From NCBI GenBank assembly GCA_025357635.1, contig JANXOV010000012.1:1-38544 (forward strand): a stretch of DNA of 38,544 nt, given 5' to 3'. Source of the stretch: Pseudomonadota bacterium. Its GTDB lineage: Bacteria; Pseudomonadota; Gammaproteobacteria; Steroidobacterales; Steroidobacteraceae. The translations under genes and the position numbers were made by a program. Shown here piece by piece: positions 17,048 through 26,034 of the stretch. Under the pieces are notes generated by a model. The model was not told the origin of the DNA, made no database searches, and saw only the letters and a list, made by a program, of their open reading frames with translations. Numbering within the stretch: the stretch's first letter is position 1; every line of letters begins with the position of its first letter.

Positions 17048-19536
17048 TGAACGCACTGCGCTTCGCGTTTCGCAATCTGTGGCGCGACCTGAAGTCCGGC
17101 GAACTCTCGGTGCTGTTGCTTGCGCTCATGGTCGCCGTCCTGTCACTCACCGCCGTGGGCTTTTTCACCAATCGCATTTCGCAGGCGGTGCGCGCGCAGG
17201 CCACCGAAGTACTGGCGGCGGATCTGCGCATCGAGTCCTCGCATCCGCTTCCTGGCGTTTACTTCGCCACTGCCGCCGCGGGAGGATTGCGCACGGCACA
17301 GCTGTCGCAGCTTTCCACCGCCATCTTCTACGGCGAGACCAGTCAGCTTACCTCGCTGATCGCGGTGAGCAGCGGCTATCCCTTGCGCGGAACGGTGCGC
17401 ATCGCCGCGGCCGCGTTCGGCAAAGCGTTTGCGACGCGCGACATCCCCAAACCGGGCGAAGCCTGGGTCGATGCGCGGCTGATTGCGCAGCTGGATGTGG
17501 GCGTGGGCTCCACCGTGCAGGTCGGCGCCGCCCGATTTCGCATTGCACAGATCCTGGATTACCGGCCTGACCAGGGCTCGGGTTTCGTCAACCTCGCGCC
17601 CGCCGTGCTGGTGAATCTGGCCGACATCGATGCAACACAGCTGATTCAGCCCGGCAGCCGCGTCACCTATGCCGGCTTGTTCGCCGGCACGCCGTCCGCA
17701 GTTGCGGGATTTCGCGAATGGCTCAACGGCACCAAGCGGCCGGGTGAACGCATCGAGGATCTTGATGAGTCCAGCCGCCAGCTCAACTCCGCCATCGAAC
17801 GATCCAGCCGCTTCTTGAATCTCGCCAGTCTCGCCTCGGTGCTGCTCGCGGCGGTGGCGGTGGCCATGGGGGCGCGCCGCTACGTGAGCCGCCACATCGA
17901 CTCGGTGGCGCTGATGAAGTGCATGGGCGCCCCACAGCGCTTCATTCTCAGCATATCCATCACCGAGCTGCTGCTGGTCGGCATGGCCGCGGTGCTGCTC
18001 GGGTCCACGCAGGGCTATTTTGCGCAGGAAGGCCTGGCATGGCTGTTGCGCGATCTCATCCGCACCGACCTGCCGCCGGCGTCGCCCCAGCCGATTTTGC
18101 TGGCGCTGGCGACGGTGGTTGCGATGCTGGTCGGATTCGCGCTGCCGCCGCTCCTGCAGCTGAAGAACACGCCGCCCGCCCGCGTGCTGCGCAAGAGCGT
18201 CGAGGCGCCGCCGCTGGCCTATGGTCTAAGCTATGTGGTCGCGCTGGCGGCACTGCTGGCCATCGTGTGGGTGTTGGTGCGCGATTCGGATCTGGTGTTC
18301 GGCCTGTTCTTCGGTGTCCTGGGCGCAGGCGTGGTGCTGGCGCTGGCGGGCTTCGGACTGGTCCGCCTCACGCGCAAGTTGCGCGGCGGCGTGGGCGTGT
18401 CGTGGCGTTACGGCCTCGCCAATGTCTCGCGCCGGGGCGGCGAAAGCGTCGTGCAGATCGTCGCCTTCGGTCTGGGTCTGATGGTGCTGCTGCTGCTCGC
18501 CGTGGTGCGCAACGATTTGCTCAAGGACTGGCAGCGCAGTCTGCCCAACGACGTGCCGAACAACTTTCTGATCAACATCCGTCCCGATGAGCAAAAGCCC
18601 TTGCTGGCGTATCTGCAGCAGCACGGCCTGGGTCAGCCGCCGCTGTTTCCGATGATCCGCGCGCGCATCATGAAGATCAATGGCATTGCGGCGCAGGACC
18701 GCACCGGTCTGAGCGAGCGCGGCCGCTCATTCCTGGAGCGGGAACAGAATCTCACCTGGTCGGCGCAGCTGCCGCAGGACAATCAACTGCTCTCGGGGCG
18801 CTGGTGGAGCGCGCAGGATGCGGGCAAGCCGCTGGTCTCCATCTCCAGTGAGTACCAGGAAACCCTGCATGTGAACGTGGGCGATCGCATGAGCTTCGAT
18901 GTTGCGGGAGAGAGCATCGAGGCGCAGGTGGCGAGCGTGCGCAAAGTGCGCTGGGATGGTTTTCGTCCGAATTTTTTTCTGGTCTTCCCACCCGGTGTCC
19001 TGGATGGCGCCGCCGGCACCTACATGACCAGCGTGTATTTGAATGCGGATCAGCGCCCGGCGCTGGTCGGACTGGTGCGGCAGTTTCCGAGCGTGTCGGT
19101 ATTCGATGTGGACGCCATCCTCAAACAGATCCGCAGCGTCATCGATCGCGCGTCGCTCGCGGTGCAGTACGTGTTTTTATTCACGCTGGCGGCGGGCGTC
19201 GTGGTGTTGCTTGCCGCCGTGCAATCCACGCGCGATGAGCGGCGCTATGAGAGCGCGATGCTGCGCACACTCGGCGCCAGCCGGCGGGTGGTGCTGCAGG
19301 GCGTGGCCGCGGAATTCTCGGCGCTGGGATTTCTATCCGGCGTGCTGGCGGCCACCGGCGCGAGCGGCATCGGATGGCTGCTGGCGGATCGCCTGTTCTC
19401 GGTCGAGTATGCGTTTGACCCGTGGCTGTGGCTGCTGGGTCTGGTGTGCGGCACCGCGCTGGTGGGCGTGAGCGGCACGCTGGCCACGCGGCGCGTTGTG
19501 AACACGCCGCCTATTGTCACGCTGCGGCAGGACTGA
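17047..19536 (+). CDS. ybbP: FtsX-like ABC permease, YbbP-like
   Basis: Inner-membrane permease of 829 aa with one N-terminal helix, a periplasmic domain, and two FtsX-type membrane blocks. The first block is around residues 255-440, containing ASVLLAAVAVAMGARRYVSRH and SVALMKCMGAPQ. The second is near the C-terminus, with YESAMLRTLGASRRVVLQG. Length and layout match E. coli YbbP. It is the partner of the YbbA ATPase one base upstream. Such complexes move or extract lipophilic substrates at the membrane; here the substrate is not known. The next gene is convergent after 9 bp. Confidence 0.92.
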   Translation: MNALRFAFRNLWRDLKSGELSVLLLALMVAVLSLTAVGFFTNRISQAVRAQATEVLAADLRIESSHPLPGVYFATAAAGGLRTAQLSQLSTAIFYGETSQLTSLIAVSSGYPLRGTVRIAAAAFGKAFATRDIPKPGEAWVDARLIAQLDVGVGSTVQVGAARFRIAQILDYRPDQGSGFVNLAPAVLVNLADIDATQLIQPGSRVTYAGLFAGTPSAVAGFREWLNGTKRPGERIEDLDESSRQLNSAIERSSRFLNLASLASVLLAAVAVAMGARRYVSRHIDSVALMKCMGAPQRFILSISITELLLVGMAAVLLGSTQGYFAQEGLAWLLRDLIRTDLPPASPQPILLALATVVAMLVGFALPPLLQLKNTPPARVLRKSVEAPPLAYGLSYVVALAALLAIVWVLVRDSDLVFGLFFGVLGAGVVLALAGFGLVRLTRKLRGGVGVSWRYGLANVSRRGGESVVQIVAFGLGLMVLLLLAVVRNDLLKDWQRSLPNDVPNNFLINIRPDEQKPLLAYLQQHGLGQPPLFPMIRARIMKINGIAAQDRTGLSERGRSFLEREQNLTWSAQLPQDNQLLSGRWWSAQDAGKPLVSISSEYQETLHVNVGDRMSFDVAGESIEAQVASVRKVRWDGFRPNFFLVFPPGVLDGAAGTYMTSVYLNADQRPALVGLVRQFPSVSVFDVDAILKQIRSVIDRASLAVQYVFLFTLAAGVVVLLAAVQSTRDERRYESAMLRTLGASRRVVLQGVAAEFSALGFLSGVLAATGASGIGWLLADRLFSVEYAFDPWLWLLGLVCGTALVGVSGTLATRRVVNTPPIVTLRQD

Positions 19537-19545
19537 ATCTTGCGC

Positions 19546-20295
19546 CTACTGAACCTCGATGATCAGCCAGGCCATGCCAATGGGATCGCCGCGAAAGGGC
19601 AGCCCGTCGATGCGCACGTTGTATTGACCGGCCGACAGGCTTGAGGTGTTGAAACCAAAGCGCAGGTCGCCGTTGGAGTCCTTGTTCAGGTAGTTGATCA
19701 CCAGCGTTCGTCCCTGATCCTTCTTGTCCATCGTCACCTTGAACTGCGTCAGTTTGGTGAAGCTCAAGCCGATTTTCAGATCGGCCATCGTCGGCACGGT
19801 ATGGCTGACGGAAATCCTCGCCTTGTCGATGCCCGGTACGCGGTCCGGGTCAATTTTGAAGGTGGCCAGGTCGGCGGGCGGCAGAAGCGCGCCACGCTTG
19901 ACTACGTTGCGGGCGTCCTCGAGATCGCCGCGCATCAGCACATATTTTCCGAACAGCACCATGAAAGCCACGAGGCACGCCACGGCGAACACACCCAGGC
20001 CGATGTGGAAGTAGATGTTTTTCCACCAGGGCTCTTTGGGCTCGCCCAAATCCTGCGGCTTGCCGGCGGCTTCGAGCAGTTTCAAACTCATCTGGGCGCG
20101 TTGGGCGAGTTTCAACTCGTCCAGATACTGAGGGTTCGCGCGGCACCAGTTCTCCAGGTCGCACGCGCCCTTCAACGGCAGCTTGTTGGCCAGATACCGC
20201 TCAAGCAACTGGTGTTCTTCGATAAACTTGCGATCGAAGCGTGGGGCCGGCGTATCCGCCGAACCGGTGGGTTTGAGCTGGGCATTCATGGACAT
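19546..20295 (-). CDS. hypothetical protein with one transmembrane helix
   Basis: A 249 aa protein that I do not recognise. The N-terminal about 90 residues are hydrophilic and helical (FDRKFIEEHQLLERYLANKLP, then CRANPQYLDELKLAQRAQMSL). A single transmembrane helix follows (IGLGVFAVACLVAFMVLF, about 100-118), and the C-terminal about 125 residues appear beta-rich and probably periplasmic (RISVSHTVPTMADLKIGLSF, ending GMAWLIIEVQ). The first part looks like a cytoplasmic segment of an anti-sigma-like or sensor protein, but no motif proves it. The ATG at 20295 has AAGGA upstream. It is divergent from the DUF4139 gene. Confidence 0.78.
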   Translation of the reverse strand: MSMNAQLKPTGSADTPAPRFDRKFIEEHQLLERYLANKLPLKGACDLENWCRANPQYLDELKLAQRAQMSLKLLEAAGKPQDLGEPKEPWWKNIYFHIGLGVFAVACLVAFMVLFGKYVLMRGDLEDARNVVKRGALLPPADLATFKIDPDRVPGIDKARISVSHTVPTMADLKIGLSFTKLTQFKVTMDKKDQGRTLVINYLNKDSNGDLRFGFNTSSLSAGQYNVRIDGLPFRGDPIGMAWLIIEVQ

Positions 20296-20441
20296 CGGTT
20301 CCTTGAGCCTCTAGGGTGCCGTGCGCGGACTCGACAATATGTGAAATATGCCGCAGAAGCCACAACCGGCGCTTAACCCCACCGTGGCGCAGCGCACGTT
20401 CCTGGCAAATGCCCCCATGACGGGCGCATTTGGAGAGTTGG

Positions 20442-21986
20442 ATGAATAGCAGCGACAACAGCCGTCTGATGAGTTTACTGGCGGGTGGCGTCCTGGCCAC
20501 CGCGTGCGCCGGTTCGGTCTCGGCGCCGACCGGCGAGAGCGACACGGCCATCACCATCTACAGCAGCGCGCAGCCGGGCGGCGTGCCTGCGGAGTATTAC
20601 CGGCCGCTGCCCGGACAGGGCGTACCCAACGCGAGCGGCATACCGGGTTACGCCATGGTGCGGCAGGACCGCAAGGTCGATCTGAACAGTGGCCGGACGC
20701 AACTGCGTTTCACCGACGTCGCGGCGCTGATAGACCCTACGACTGTGCAGTTCGCCTCGCTCTCCGACCCCGATAACACGCGCGTGCTGGAACAGAATTT
20801 TCAATTCGATCTGGTGAGCACCGAAAAGCTCCTGTCCAAGTATGTGGACCGCAACGTGGTGGTGCAGCAGAGCCTGGGCAATCAGGTGTCGGAGGTTTCA
20901 GGGACCCTGCTGTCCTCGGTCGACGGCCTCGTTCTGCGCGGCAGCGACGGACAGATTCACGCGCTGCGCCAGTACTCGAGCCTGCGATTTTCAGAGTTGC
21001 CCGGCGGCCTGATCACGCAGCCCACGTTGCTGTGGGACATCGCCGCAAAGAAGAGCGGCGCGCACACTGCGCGCGTGACGTATCAGACTGGCGGCATGAC
21101 CTGGTGGACCGACTACAACCTCACGTTCACGCCGGGCAGCAATGCCAACTCGGGGTACCTCGACGTCGGCGCCTGGGTGAGCATCATCAACCAGTCCGGC
21201 GCATCGTATGAAAACGCCAAACTCAAACTGATCGCCGGTGATGTGCAGCGGGCGGAATCGCCGGCGGCGCCAAGGCCGGAAATGGCCGTCATGGCGAAGC
21301 GCGCGATGGCCGAGGACAAGGCGTTCGAAGAAAAATCCCTTTTCGAGTATCACTTGTACACGCTTGGCCGGCGCACGACCCTGCCGAACAATTCCACCAA
21401 ACAGGTGGAGCTGTTTGAGGCCGCCAAGCGGGTTCCCGCCCGCAAGATCATGGTGTACTACGGCCAGACCGGCATGTATTTCGGCGGTGGATTGATGACC
21501 GACAGCGACTACGGCAACACCGGCTCGAAGAAGATCGACGTCTATCTGGAGTTCAAGAACGACGAAAAGGCGGGTCTGGGCGTGCCGCTGCCCAAGGGCC
21601 GCATCCGCGTTTCGCAGATCGACAGCGCCGATCAAAGTCTGGAGTTCATCGGCGAAGATGTCATCGACCACACGCCCAAGAACGAGCGCGTGCTGGTCAA
21701 GCTCGGCTCGGCCTTCGACGTGGTGGGTGAGCGCAAGCAGATCGACTTCGCCGTCGACACCAAAGGCCGATGGATGGAGGAGGAGGTCGAGGTCAGGATC
21801 CGCAATCACAAGAGCGAATCGGTGGACGTGCTGGTGAAAGAGAACCTCTACCGCTGGACCAACTGGTCCATCAAGAATTCCAATCACACCTATGAAAAAG
21901 ACGACGCGCGCACGGTGTTCTTTCCGCTGAAAGTGGCTGCCGATGGGCAGGAAATCGTGCGGTATCGGGTTCGGTATAGCTGGTAA
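20442..21986 (+). CDS. exported DUF4139-domain protein
   Basis: A 514 aa protein with a signal peptide ending around SVSA (residue 26). The mature N-terminal region (about 45-200) has alternating strands with VDLNSGRTQLRFTDVAA and NVVVQQSLGNQVSEVSG. The C-terminal half is DUF4139, seen in TYQTGGMTWWTDYNLTFTPG and in the final KVAADGQEIVRYRVRYSW. The frame opens at a TTG at 20430, but ATG at 20442, with GGAG six bases upstream, is the real start. DUF4139 proteins are large secreted beta proteins of unknown function, often annotated as mucoidy-inhibitor-like. The following permease starts 24 bp after its stop. Confidence 0.84.
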   Translation: MNSSDNSRLMSLLAGGVLATACAGSVSAPTGESDTAITIYSSAQPGGVPAEYYRPLPGQGVPNASGIPGYAMVRQDRKVDLNSGRTQLRFTDVAALIDPTTVQFASLSDPDNTRVLEQNFQFDLVSTEKLLSKYVDRNVVVQQSLGNQVSEVSGTLLSSVDGLVLRGSDGQIHALRQYSSLRFSELPGGLITQPTLLWDIAAKKSGAHTARVTYQTGGMTWWTDYNLTFTPGSNANSGYLDVGAWVSIINQSGASYENAKLKLIAGDVQRAESPAAPRPEMAVMAKRAMAEDKAFEEKSLFEYHLYTLGRRTTLPNNSTKQVELFEAAKRVPARKIMVYYGQTGMYFGGGLMTDSDYGNTGSKKIDVYLEFKNDEKAGLGVPLPKGRIRVSQIDSADQSLEFIGEDVIDHTPKNERVLVKLGSAFDVVGERKQIDFAVDTKGRWMEEEVEVRIRNHKSESVDVLVKENLYRWTNWSIKNSNHTYEKDDARTVFFPLKVAADGQEIVRYRVRYSW

Positions 21987-22010
21987 CGCCACGATGACGC
22001 GGCTCACCCC

Positions 22011-23363
22011 ATGACAATTCCCGCCGCGCGTCCCCTGCACAGAATTCTCGGCCTTGGGTTCGGCCTCGCACTGGCCTTCGGCGGCACTGTCGGCGCCGGC
22101 ATACTTCGGCTGCCCGGCACTCTGGCGGCCGCGCTGGGTGACACACATCTGGTGTTGCTGTTCTGGGTGATTGGCGGTCTGTACACGCTGCTGGGTGCTG
22201 TCGCGGTGGCCGAGTTGGCGGCGATGATACCGGCCGCGGGGGGCTTCTACGTCTACGCCCGCCGCGCCTTCGGCGACCGCGGTGGTTTTCTGATCGGCTG
22301 GAGCGACTGGATCGTCAACACCTCCGGGGTCGCTTATCTGGCAATCACCGCGGCATCGTTTCTGGGCGCGATCTGGGCGCCCGCGGCCGCACACGGTCAG
22401 GTGGCGGCGATTGCGATACTGTCAGTATTCACCGGGTTGCACTGGGTTGGCCTGCGGCTTGGCCGGACCGTGACTGGCTGCATCTCAGCCACGGTAGGGC
22501 TCTTGCTGCTGATGCTGGTCGCCGGCTGCTTTCTCACCGCGCGGGCGCCTACATTGCCCACTGTGGCGCCGGCAAACTCCGTCGCCGCGCTGCCGCTGAT
22601 GTCTTTGGCGATGGTTTCGGGGATCGTCATGGCCCTGCGGTCTGTGCTCGTGACCTTCGACGGCTGGTACTCACCGATCTATGTCGCTGAAGAGAGCACC
22701 GATCCCGCTCGAACGCTGCCGCGAGCCATCATTGGCGGGGCGCTGTTGATTGCGGCGCTCTACCTCATTGTCAACATTGCATTCATCAGGGTCCTGCCGT
22801 TGCCCGTACTGGCGGCCTCGCAGCTGCCGGCCGCAGATGCTGCGGGCCTCATTCTGCCGCGCGGCGGTGCTCTGATCGCTACAGTGATTTCGTTCGTTAC
22901 CATCATCAGCGTCATGAACGCAACTTTGATGGTGACGCCGAGGATACTGGTTGGCTTGAGCCGCGACGGTCTCGGTATGCAGAGGGCTGCGGCCGTCAGC
23001 GTGAGCGGCACGCCACGTTTTGCACTGGGTCTGTCGAGTGTCGCGGCGGCACTGCTGGTCCTGACCGGGACGTTCGAGCAGATCATCGCATTGGGCGCCG
23101 TGCTTTTCGTGTTCAATTACATTTCGGCATACACGGCGGTCTTTGTGCTGAGGCGCCGCGAGCCGGCGCTGCCGCGGCCCTATCGCGCGTTCGGCTTTCC
23201 AGTGTCGACTGCGGTCGTCCTGATGGGTTCGGTGCTGTTTCTGGTTGCCGCCGTTGCCGATGACCATCGCTCCGCCGTCATCGTTGCCACGCTGCTTCTC
23301 GTGTCGATTCCTGTCTACGCTTTTGTCACGCGCCGCCGGGCTGTTGCACAAGCCGGGATTTGA
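22011..23363 (+). CDS. APC-superfamily amino acid permease
   Basis: Inner-membrane transporter of 450 aa with about 12 hydrophobic segments. The first helix has the conserved break GLALAFGGTVGAGILRLPG, matching the substrate-binding GxGIF-type motif of APC permeases. It is followed by AELAAMIPAAGGFYVYARRAFG, which is typical of TM2-TM3. Later helices carry LVTFDGWYSPIYVAEE. The substrate is not given by the sequence. The start ATG lies 24 bp after the DUF4139 stop, so the two may share a transcript. Confidence 0.9.
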   Translation: MTIPAARPLHRILGLGFGLALAFGGTVGAGILRLPGTLAAALGDTHLVLLFWVIGGLYTLLGAVAVAELAAMIPAAGGFYVYARRAFGDRGGFLIGWSDWIVNTSGVAYLAITAASFLGAIWAPAAAHGQVAAIAILSVFTGLHWVGLRLGRTVTGCISATVGLLLLMLVAGCFLTARAPTLPTVAPANSVAALPLMSLAMVSGIVMALRSVLVTFDGWYSPIYVAEESTDPARTLPRAIIGGALLIAALYLIVNIAFIRVLPLPVLAASQLPAADAAGLILPRGGALIATVISFVTIISVMNATLMVTPRILVGLSRDGLGMQRAAAVSVSGTPRFALGLSSVAAALLVLTGTFEQIIALGAVLFVFNYISAYTAVFVLRRREPALPRPYRAFGFPVSTAVVLMGSVLFLVAAVADDHRSAVIVATLLLVSIPVYAFVTRRRAVAQAGI

Positions 23364-23390
23364 TGCCGAAAAACCGCACCTTTCTCCAAA

Positions 23391-23696
23391 TCAGCTTACG
23401 TGGGCCGCCGGGGCAATTTCCCTCACGATGCGACTGGCGTTGCTGATTTCCGCAATACGCAAGTCGTAGGCCGTTTGCAGGTTCAACCATGAACGCGCAT
23501 CGCCGCCGAAGTAGCGCGCCAGACGCATGGCTGTGTCCGCACTCACACCGCGCCGCTTCCGCACTACTTCGTTGATACGCGGCGTTGGTATACGCAATGC
23601 CTTGGCCAGAGCGTTAGGGCTCATGCCAAGAGGCTTCAAGAAGTCTTCCCGCAGCACCTCGCCGGGATGTACGGGCCGCATGCCGTTTTTGAACAT
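23391..23696 (-). CDS. higA: HigA-type antitoxin
   Basis: Antitoxin with an XRE helix-turn-helix, 101 aa. The family start MRPVHPGEVLREDFLKPLGMS is clear, then the DNA-binding helices (NALAKALRIPTPRINEVVRKR) and the HigA signature RGVSADTAMRLARYFGGDARSW. The open frame extends to 23948 through the toxin gene, but ATG at 23696 is the real start. It follows the toxin gene by 13 bp. In HigBA modules the toxin gene comes first, as here. The antitoxin is expected to repress its own operon. Confidence 0.92.
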   Translation of the reverse strand: MFKNGMRPVHPGEVLREDFLKPLGMSPNALAKALRIPTPRINEVVRKRRGVSADTAMRLARYFGGDARSWLNLQTAYDLRIAEISNASRIVREIAPAAHVS

Positions 23697-23709
23697 ACTT
23701 CTACAATCC

Positions 23710-23988
23710 TCAGTGGTAATCCACCATCTCGATGTCTGTTGGACCTTCAGTAGTCCAGCGAAAACAAAGACGAAACTGATCATTGACCCGAATGCTGTAT
23801 TGACCCTTTCGATTTCCCGCCAGTGCCTCAAGGCGATTGCCAGGCGGAGAGCGCAAGAACTCCAAGGTATTTGCTGCGTCCAGCTGTGCCAGCTTGCGGG
23901 TCGCCATGTTCGCCACATTTGAAAAACGCTTGCTCTTGCCGGTCTCAAACAGTGCCTGCGTATCGGTGCACCGGAAGCCCTTTACCAT
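23710..23988 (-). CDS. higB: HigB-type mRNA interferase toxin
   Basis: RelE/ParE-superfamily toxin, 92 aa, expected to cleave mRNA on the ribosome. Family residues are VKGFRCTDTQALFETGKSKRF at the N-terminus, RKLAQLDAANTLEFLRSPPGNRLEALAG, and the C-terminal strand block GQYSIRVNDQFRLCFRW. It is complete and looks active. It is transcribed leftward with higA behind it. A 10 bp perfect palindrome sits just upstream of its start. Confidence 0.92.
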   Translation of the reverse strand: MVKGFRCTDTQALFETGKSKRFSNVANMATRKLAQLDAANTLEFLRSPPGNRLEALAGNRKGQYSIRVNDQFRLCFRWTTEGPTDIEMVDYH

Positions 23989-24000
23989 GTTCGCATCGTA

Positions 24001-24016
24001 TAACGATTAACGTTAA
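24001..24016. promoter_or_regulatory. candidate higBA operator
   Basis: A perfect 10 bp palindrome TTAACGTTAA (24007-24016) overlaps a second inverted repeat TAACG-N5-CGTTA (24001-24015). It begins 13 bp upstream of the higB start codon, where HigA autoregulatory sites normally lie. Position and symmetry are seen; binding is inferred. The remaining about 180 bp up to 24200 hold nothing further that I can support. Confidence 0.5.
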
Positions 24017-24200
24017 GCGTCAAATCTGGAACGGTCATTTCGGATACATCTGCCACGTGAATCTCCTTTTGGCATGAGTGCACAGAAGGGCTGGAACATG
24101 GCAAGAGTTGCTCCTCGGATTGACTCCAGTGCATCCTGTCCCCTGCGCCGCGCCGCCGGGCGCTGTGTCGATCGACCAACCTTAATGGATCGGGTGGATC

Positions 24201-25058
24201 ATGAATTTCAGAACGGCTTACTCTGTCCGGCCTTTGAGGCTGGTTATTCTACTGCTGCTGACGTCACCTTTCGCTCATGCGGACCTCGCGCAAGCAACCG
24301 GGCCACGCCTGTATGTATTGGATTGTGGAACCCTGGTCAACAACAAGCCGGAGGAATACAACCTTAAGCGCGATGAGGTCAAGGACACCAACATGGGCGT
24401 CACCTGCTATCTGGTGGTCCATCCCAAGGGCGTGCTGCTCTTTGACACGGGGCTGAATGACCGCATAGTCGGCAGGCCGCTCTACGAGAACGTGGTCGAT
24501 GGCTATGCCCAGATCAAGTTCAACACGCTGAGCGGGCAACTTGCCGACATCGGAGTCACTCCCGCCAAGATCGATTACCTCGTGCTGTCGCATTACCATT
24601 GGGACCATGTCGGAAATGCCGGTGACTTCGCCGGCTCGACATGGCTGGTCTACAAAGGTGATCGCGACTCGATGTTCAGCAAGGCGGCACGAGCGTATCC
24701 GTGGTTTGGACAATATGCCCCGCTGGAGAACAGCAAGACAATCGTTCTCAGCGGTGACCATGATGTATTCGCAGATGGTACCGTCGTCGTCCTCGCCACG
24801 CCGGGACACACGGAGGGGCACTGCTCGTTGCTGGTACGCCTCAAGAACACCGGACCGGTCGTGCTCTCGGGCGACCTGTACCATTATTCAGAAGAGCGCG
24901 AATTGAAGCGCATGCCGGATGAAGAGAAGACCACCGGCACGGTGGAGTCACGCCAAAAGGTCGAGGAGCTGCTGCGACGGACCCGCGCGCAGCTGTGGAT
25001 CGGGCACAGCATGGAGTTCTTTCGTTCGGTGCGAAAGTCGCCGGCGTGGTACGACTGA
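24201..25058 (+). CDS. exported metallo-beta-lactamase-fold hydrolase, AHL-lactonase-like
   Basis: A 285 aa protein with a signal peptide (hydrophobic LRLVILLLLTSPFAHA, to about residue 27). The two-zinc motif HYHWDH is at residues 131-136. A third His is in ATPGHTEGHCSLL, the bridging Asp is in LSGDLYHYSEE, and the last His is in WIGHSMEFF. This layout, with DCGTLVNNKP and FDTGLNDRIVG near the start, is that of the N-acyl homoserine lactonase group. The substrate could equally be another lactone or ester. A signal peptide is unusual for classical AiiA-type lactonases. GGGTGGA lies upstream of the ATG. Confidence 0.87.
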   Translation: MNFRTAYSVRPLRLVILLLLTSPFAHADLAQATGPRLYVLDCGTLVNNKPEEYNLKRDEVKDTNMGVTCYLVVHPKGVLLFDTGLNDRIVGRPLYENVVDGYAQIKFNTLSGQLADIGVTPAKIDYLVLSHYHWDHVGNAGDFAGSTWLVYKGDRDSMFSKAARAYPWFGQYAPLENSKTIVLSGDHDVFADGTVVVLATPGHTEGHCSLLVRLKNTGPVVLSGDLYHYSEERELKRMPDEEKTTGTVESRQKVEELLRRTRAQLWIGHSMEFFRSVRKSPAWYD

Positions 25059-25072
25059 ACAGAAGAAAGCAT

Positions 25073-25675
25073 TTACCGTAAGCAGTCACGCACGCGGCGG
25101 CGCATCTGCGGAAGTACATCGTCCTCAAACCAGGAATTTCGTTTCAGCCAGATATTGTTGCGCGGACTGGGATGGGGCAGCGGCAGCTGCTTTGGCCAGT
25201 AGTCGCGCCAGGCGCGCACCGTCTCAGTCAGCGTTGTTTTCTGCAGCGATCCGAGGTGCCAGTCCTGAGCGTATTGCCCGATTACCAACGTCAGCTTCAC
25301 ATTGACGAGCGCCGCCATAAGTTTTGTGCGCCAGGTCGCAGCGCACTCCGGCCGGGGCGGCAGGTCTCCTGACTTGCCCGTGCCCGGATAGCAAAATCCC
25401 ATCGGCACGATGGCGATGTAGCGTGGGTCGTAGAACGTCTCAGCATCGATACCCATCCAGTCTCGAAGCCGGTCACCGCTCGCATCTTGAAAGGCAATGC
25501 CGCTCGCATGCACTTTGCTGCCTGGCGCTTGTCCTGCGATCAGAATCCTCGCGCGCGGATCAAACTGCAGCACCGGCCTTGGACCCAACGGCAAGTGCAT
25601 GGCGCACAGCGTGCAGGCCCGCACTTCCTTCACTAGTTGGGTTGTAGCAGCTTTGGCAGGCATCCTGGCGCTCAT
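25073..25675 (-). CDS. iron-sulphur uracil-DNA glycosylase family protein
   Basis: A 200 aa member of the uracil-DNA glycosylase superfamily, close to the family 4/5 style. Four cysteines match a [4Fe-4S] pattern: C21 and C24 (CTLC), then C95 and C111 spaced C-x15-C. Active-site motif 1 is GQAPGSK, and motif 2 is HPSPRNN near the C-terminus. It would remove uracil or related damaged bases from DNA. Its ATG follows the cupredoxin stop directly (TAAATG), so it is translationally coupled as the last gene of a leftward cluster. The exact base specificity is not readable from sequence. Confidence 0.87.
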   Translation of the reverse strand: MSARMPAKAATTQLVKEVRACTLCAMHLPLGPRPVLQFDPRARILIAGQAPGSKVHASGIAFQDASGDRLRDWMGIDAETFYDPRYIAIVPMGFCYPGTGKSGDLPPRPECAATWRTKLMAALVNVKLTLVIGQYAQDWHLGSLQKTTLTETVRAWRDYWPKQLPLPHPSPRNNIWLKRNSWFEDDVLPQMRRRVRDCLR

Positions 25676-26017
25676 TTACTGAACTATCAAGACGCCGAGC
25701 ATTGTCGGGTGATAACTGCAGGCATAGTTGAACTCGCCTTTTTTCTTGGCAACGAATCGCCATGACTGTCCAGGCGCAAGATTCTTCGAGTCAAACGCCT
25801 TCGTAGCGTTTACGGTGTGTGGCACGATGTCTGCGTTGGTCCAGATCACGGTATCGTTGGGCGCAAGGCGTAACAGCGCAGGAACGAATTGCGACCCTTT
25901 GATCACGATCGTGTAGGTTTGGGCCGTCCCGGGTGAATCGGTTGCCGACGAGATCACCGCGCTGAGCAGTGCTGCGCCAATGAGCAGTGTCGCTGTCAGC
26001 CCGTTGAGTTTGCGCAT
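25676..26017 (-). CDS. exported cupredoxin (plastocyanin-like)
   Basis: Small blue-copper-type protein of 113 aa with a signal peptide (MRKLNGLTATLLIGAALLSA). Type 1 copper ligands are all visible: His in DIVPHTVNA, then Cys, His and Met in YACSYHPTMLG, the C-x2-H-x2-M loop of the amicyanin/pseudoazurin style. It would carry electrons or bind copper in the periplasm. It sits between a DUF4142 gene and a uracil-DNA glycosylase gene, all leftward with short gaps. Its redox partner is not known. Confidence 0.9.
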   Translation of the reverse strand: MRKLNGLTATLLIGAALLSAVISSATDSPGTAQTYTIVIKGSQFVPALLRLAPNDTVIWTNADIVPHTVNATKAFDSKNLAPGQSWRFVAKKKGEFNYACSYHPTMLGVLIVQ

Positions 26018-26034
26018 CGTACTTCCCTTGCCAA

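Noticed and set aside
20991-22394. A 467-codon antisense open frame over the DUF4139 and permease genes.
   Set aside because: It spans two convincing genes on the other strand with no start signal or motif; chance in GC-rich DNA.
24074-24367. Rightward frame of 97 codons before and into the lactonase gene.
   Set aside because: It is out of frame with the lactonase, whose zinc motifs are certain, and no ribosome site precedes it.
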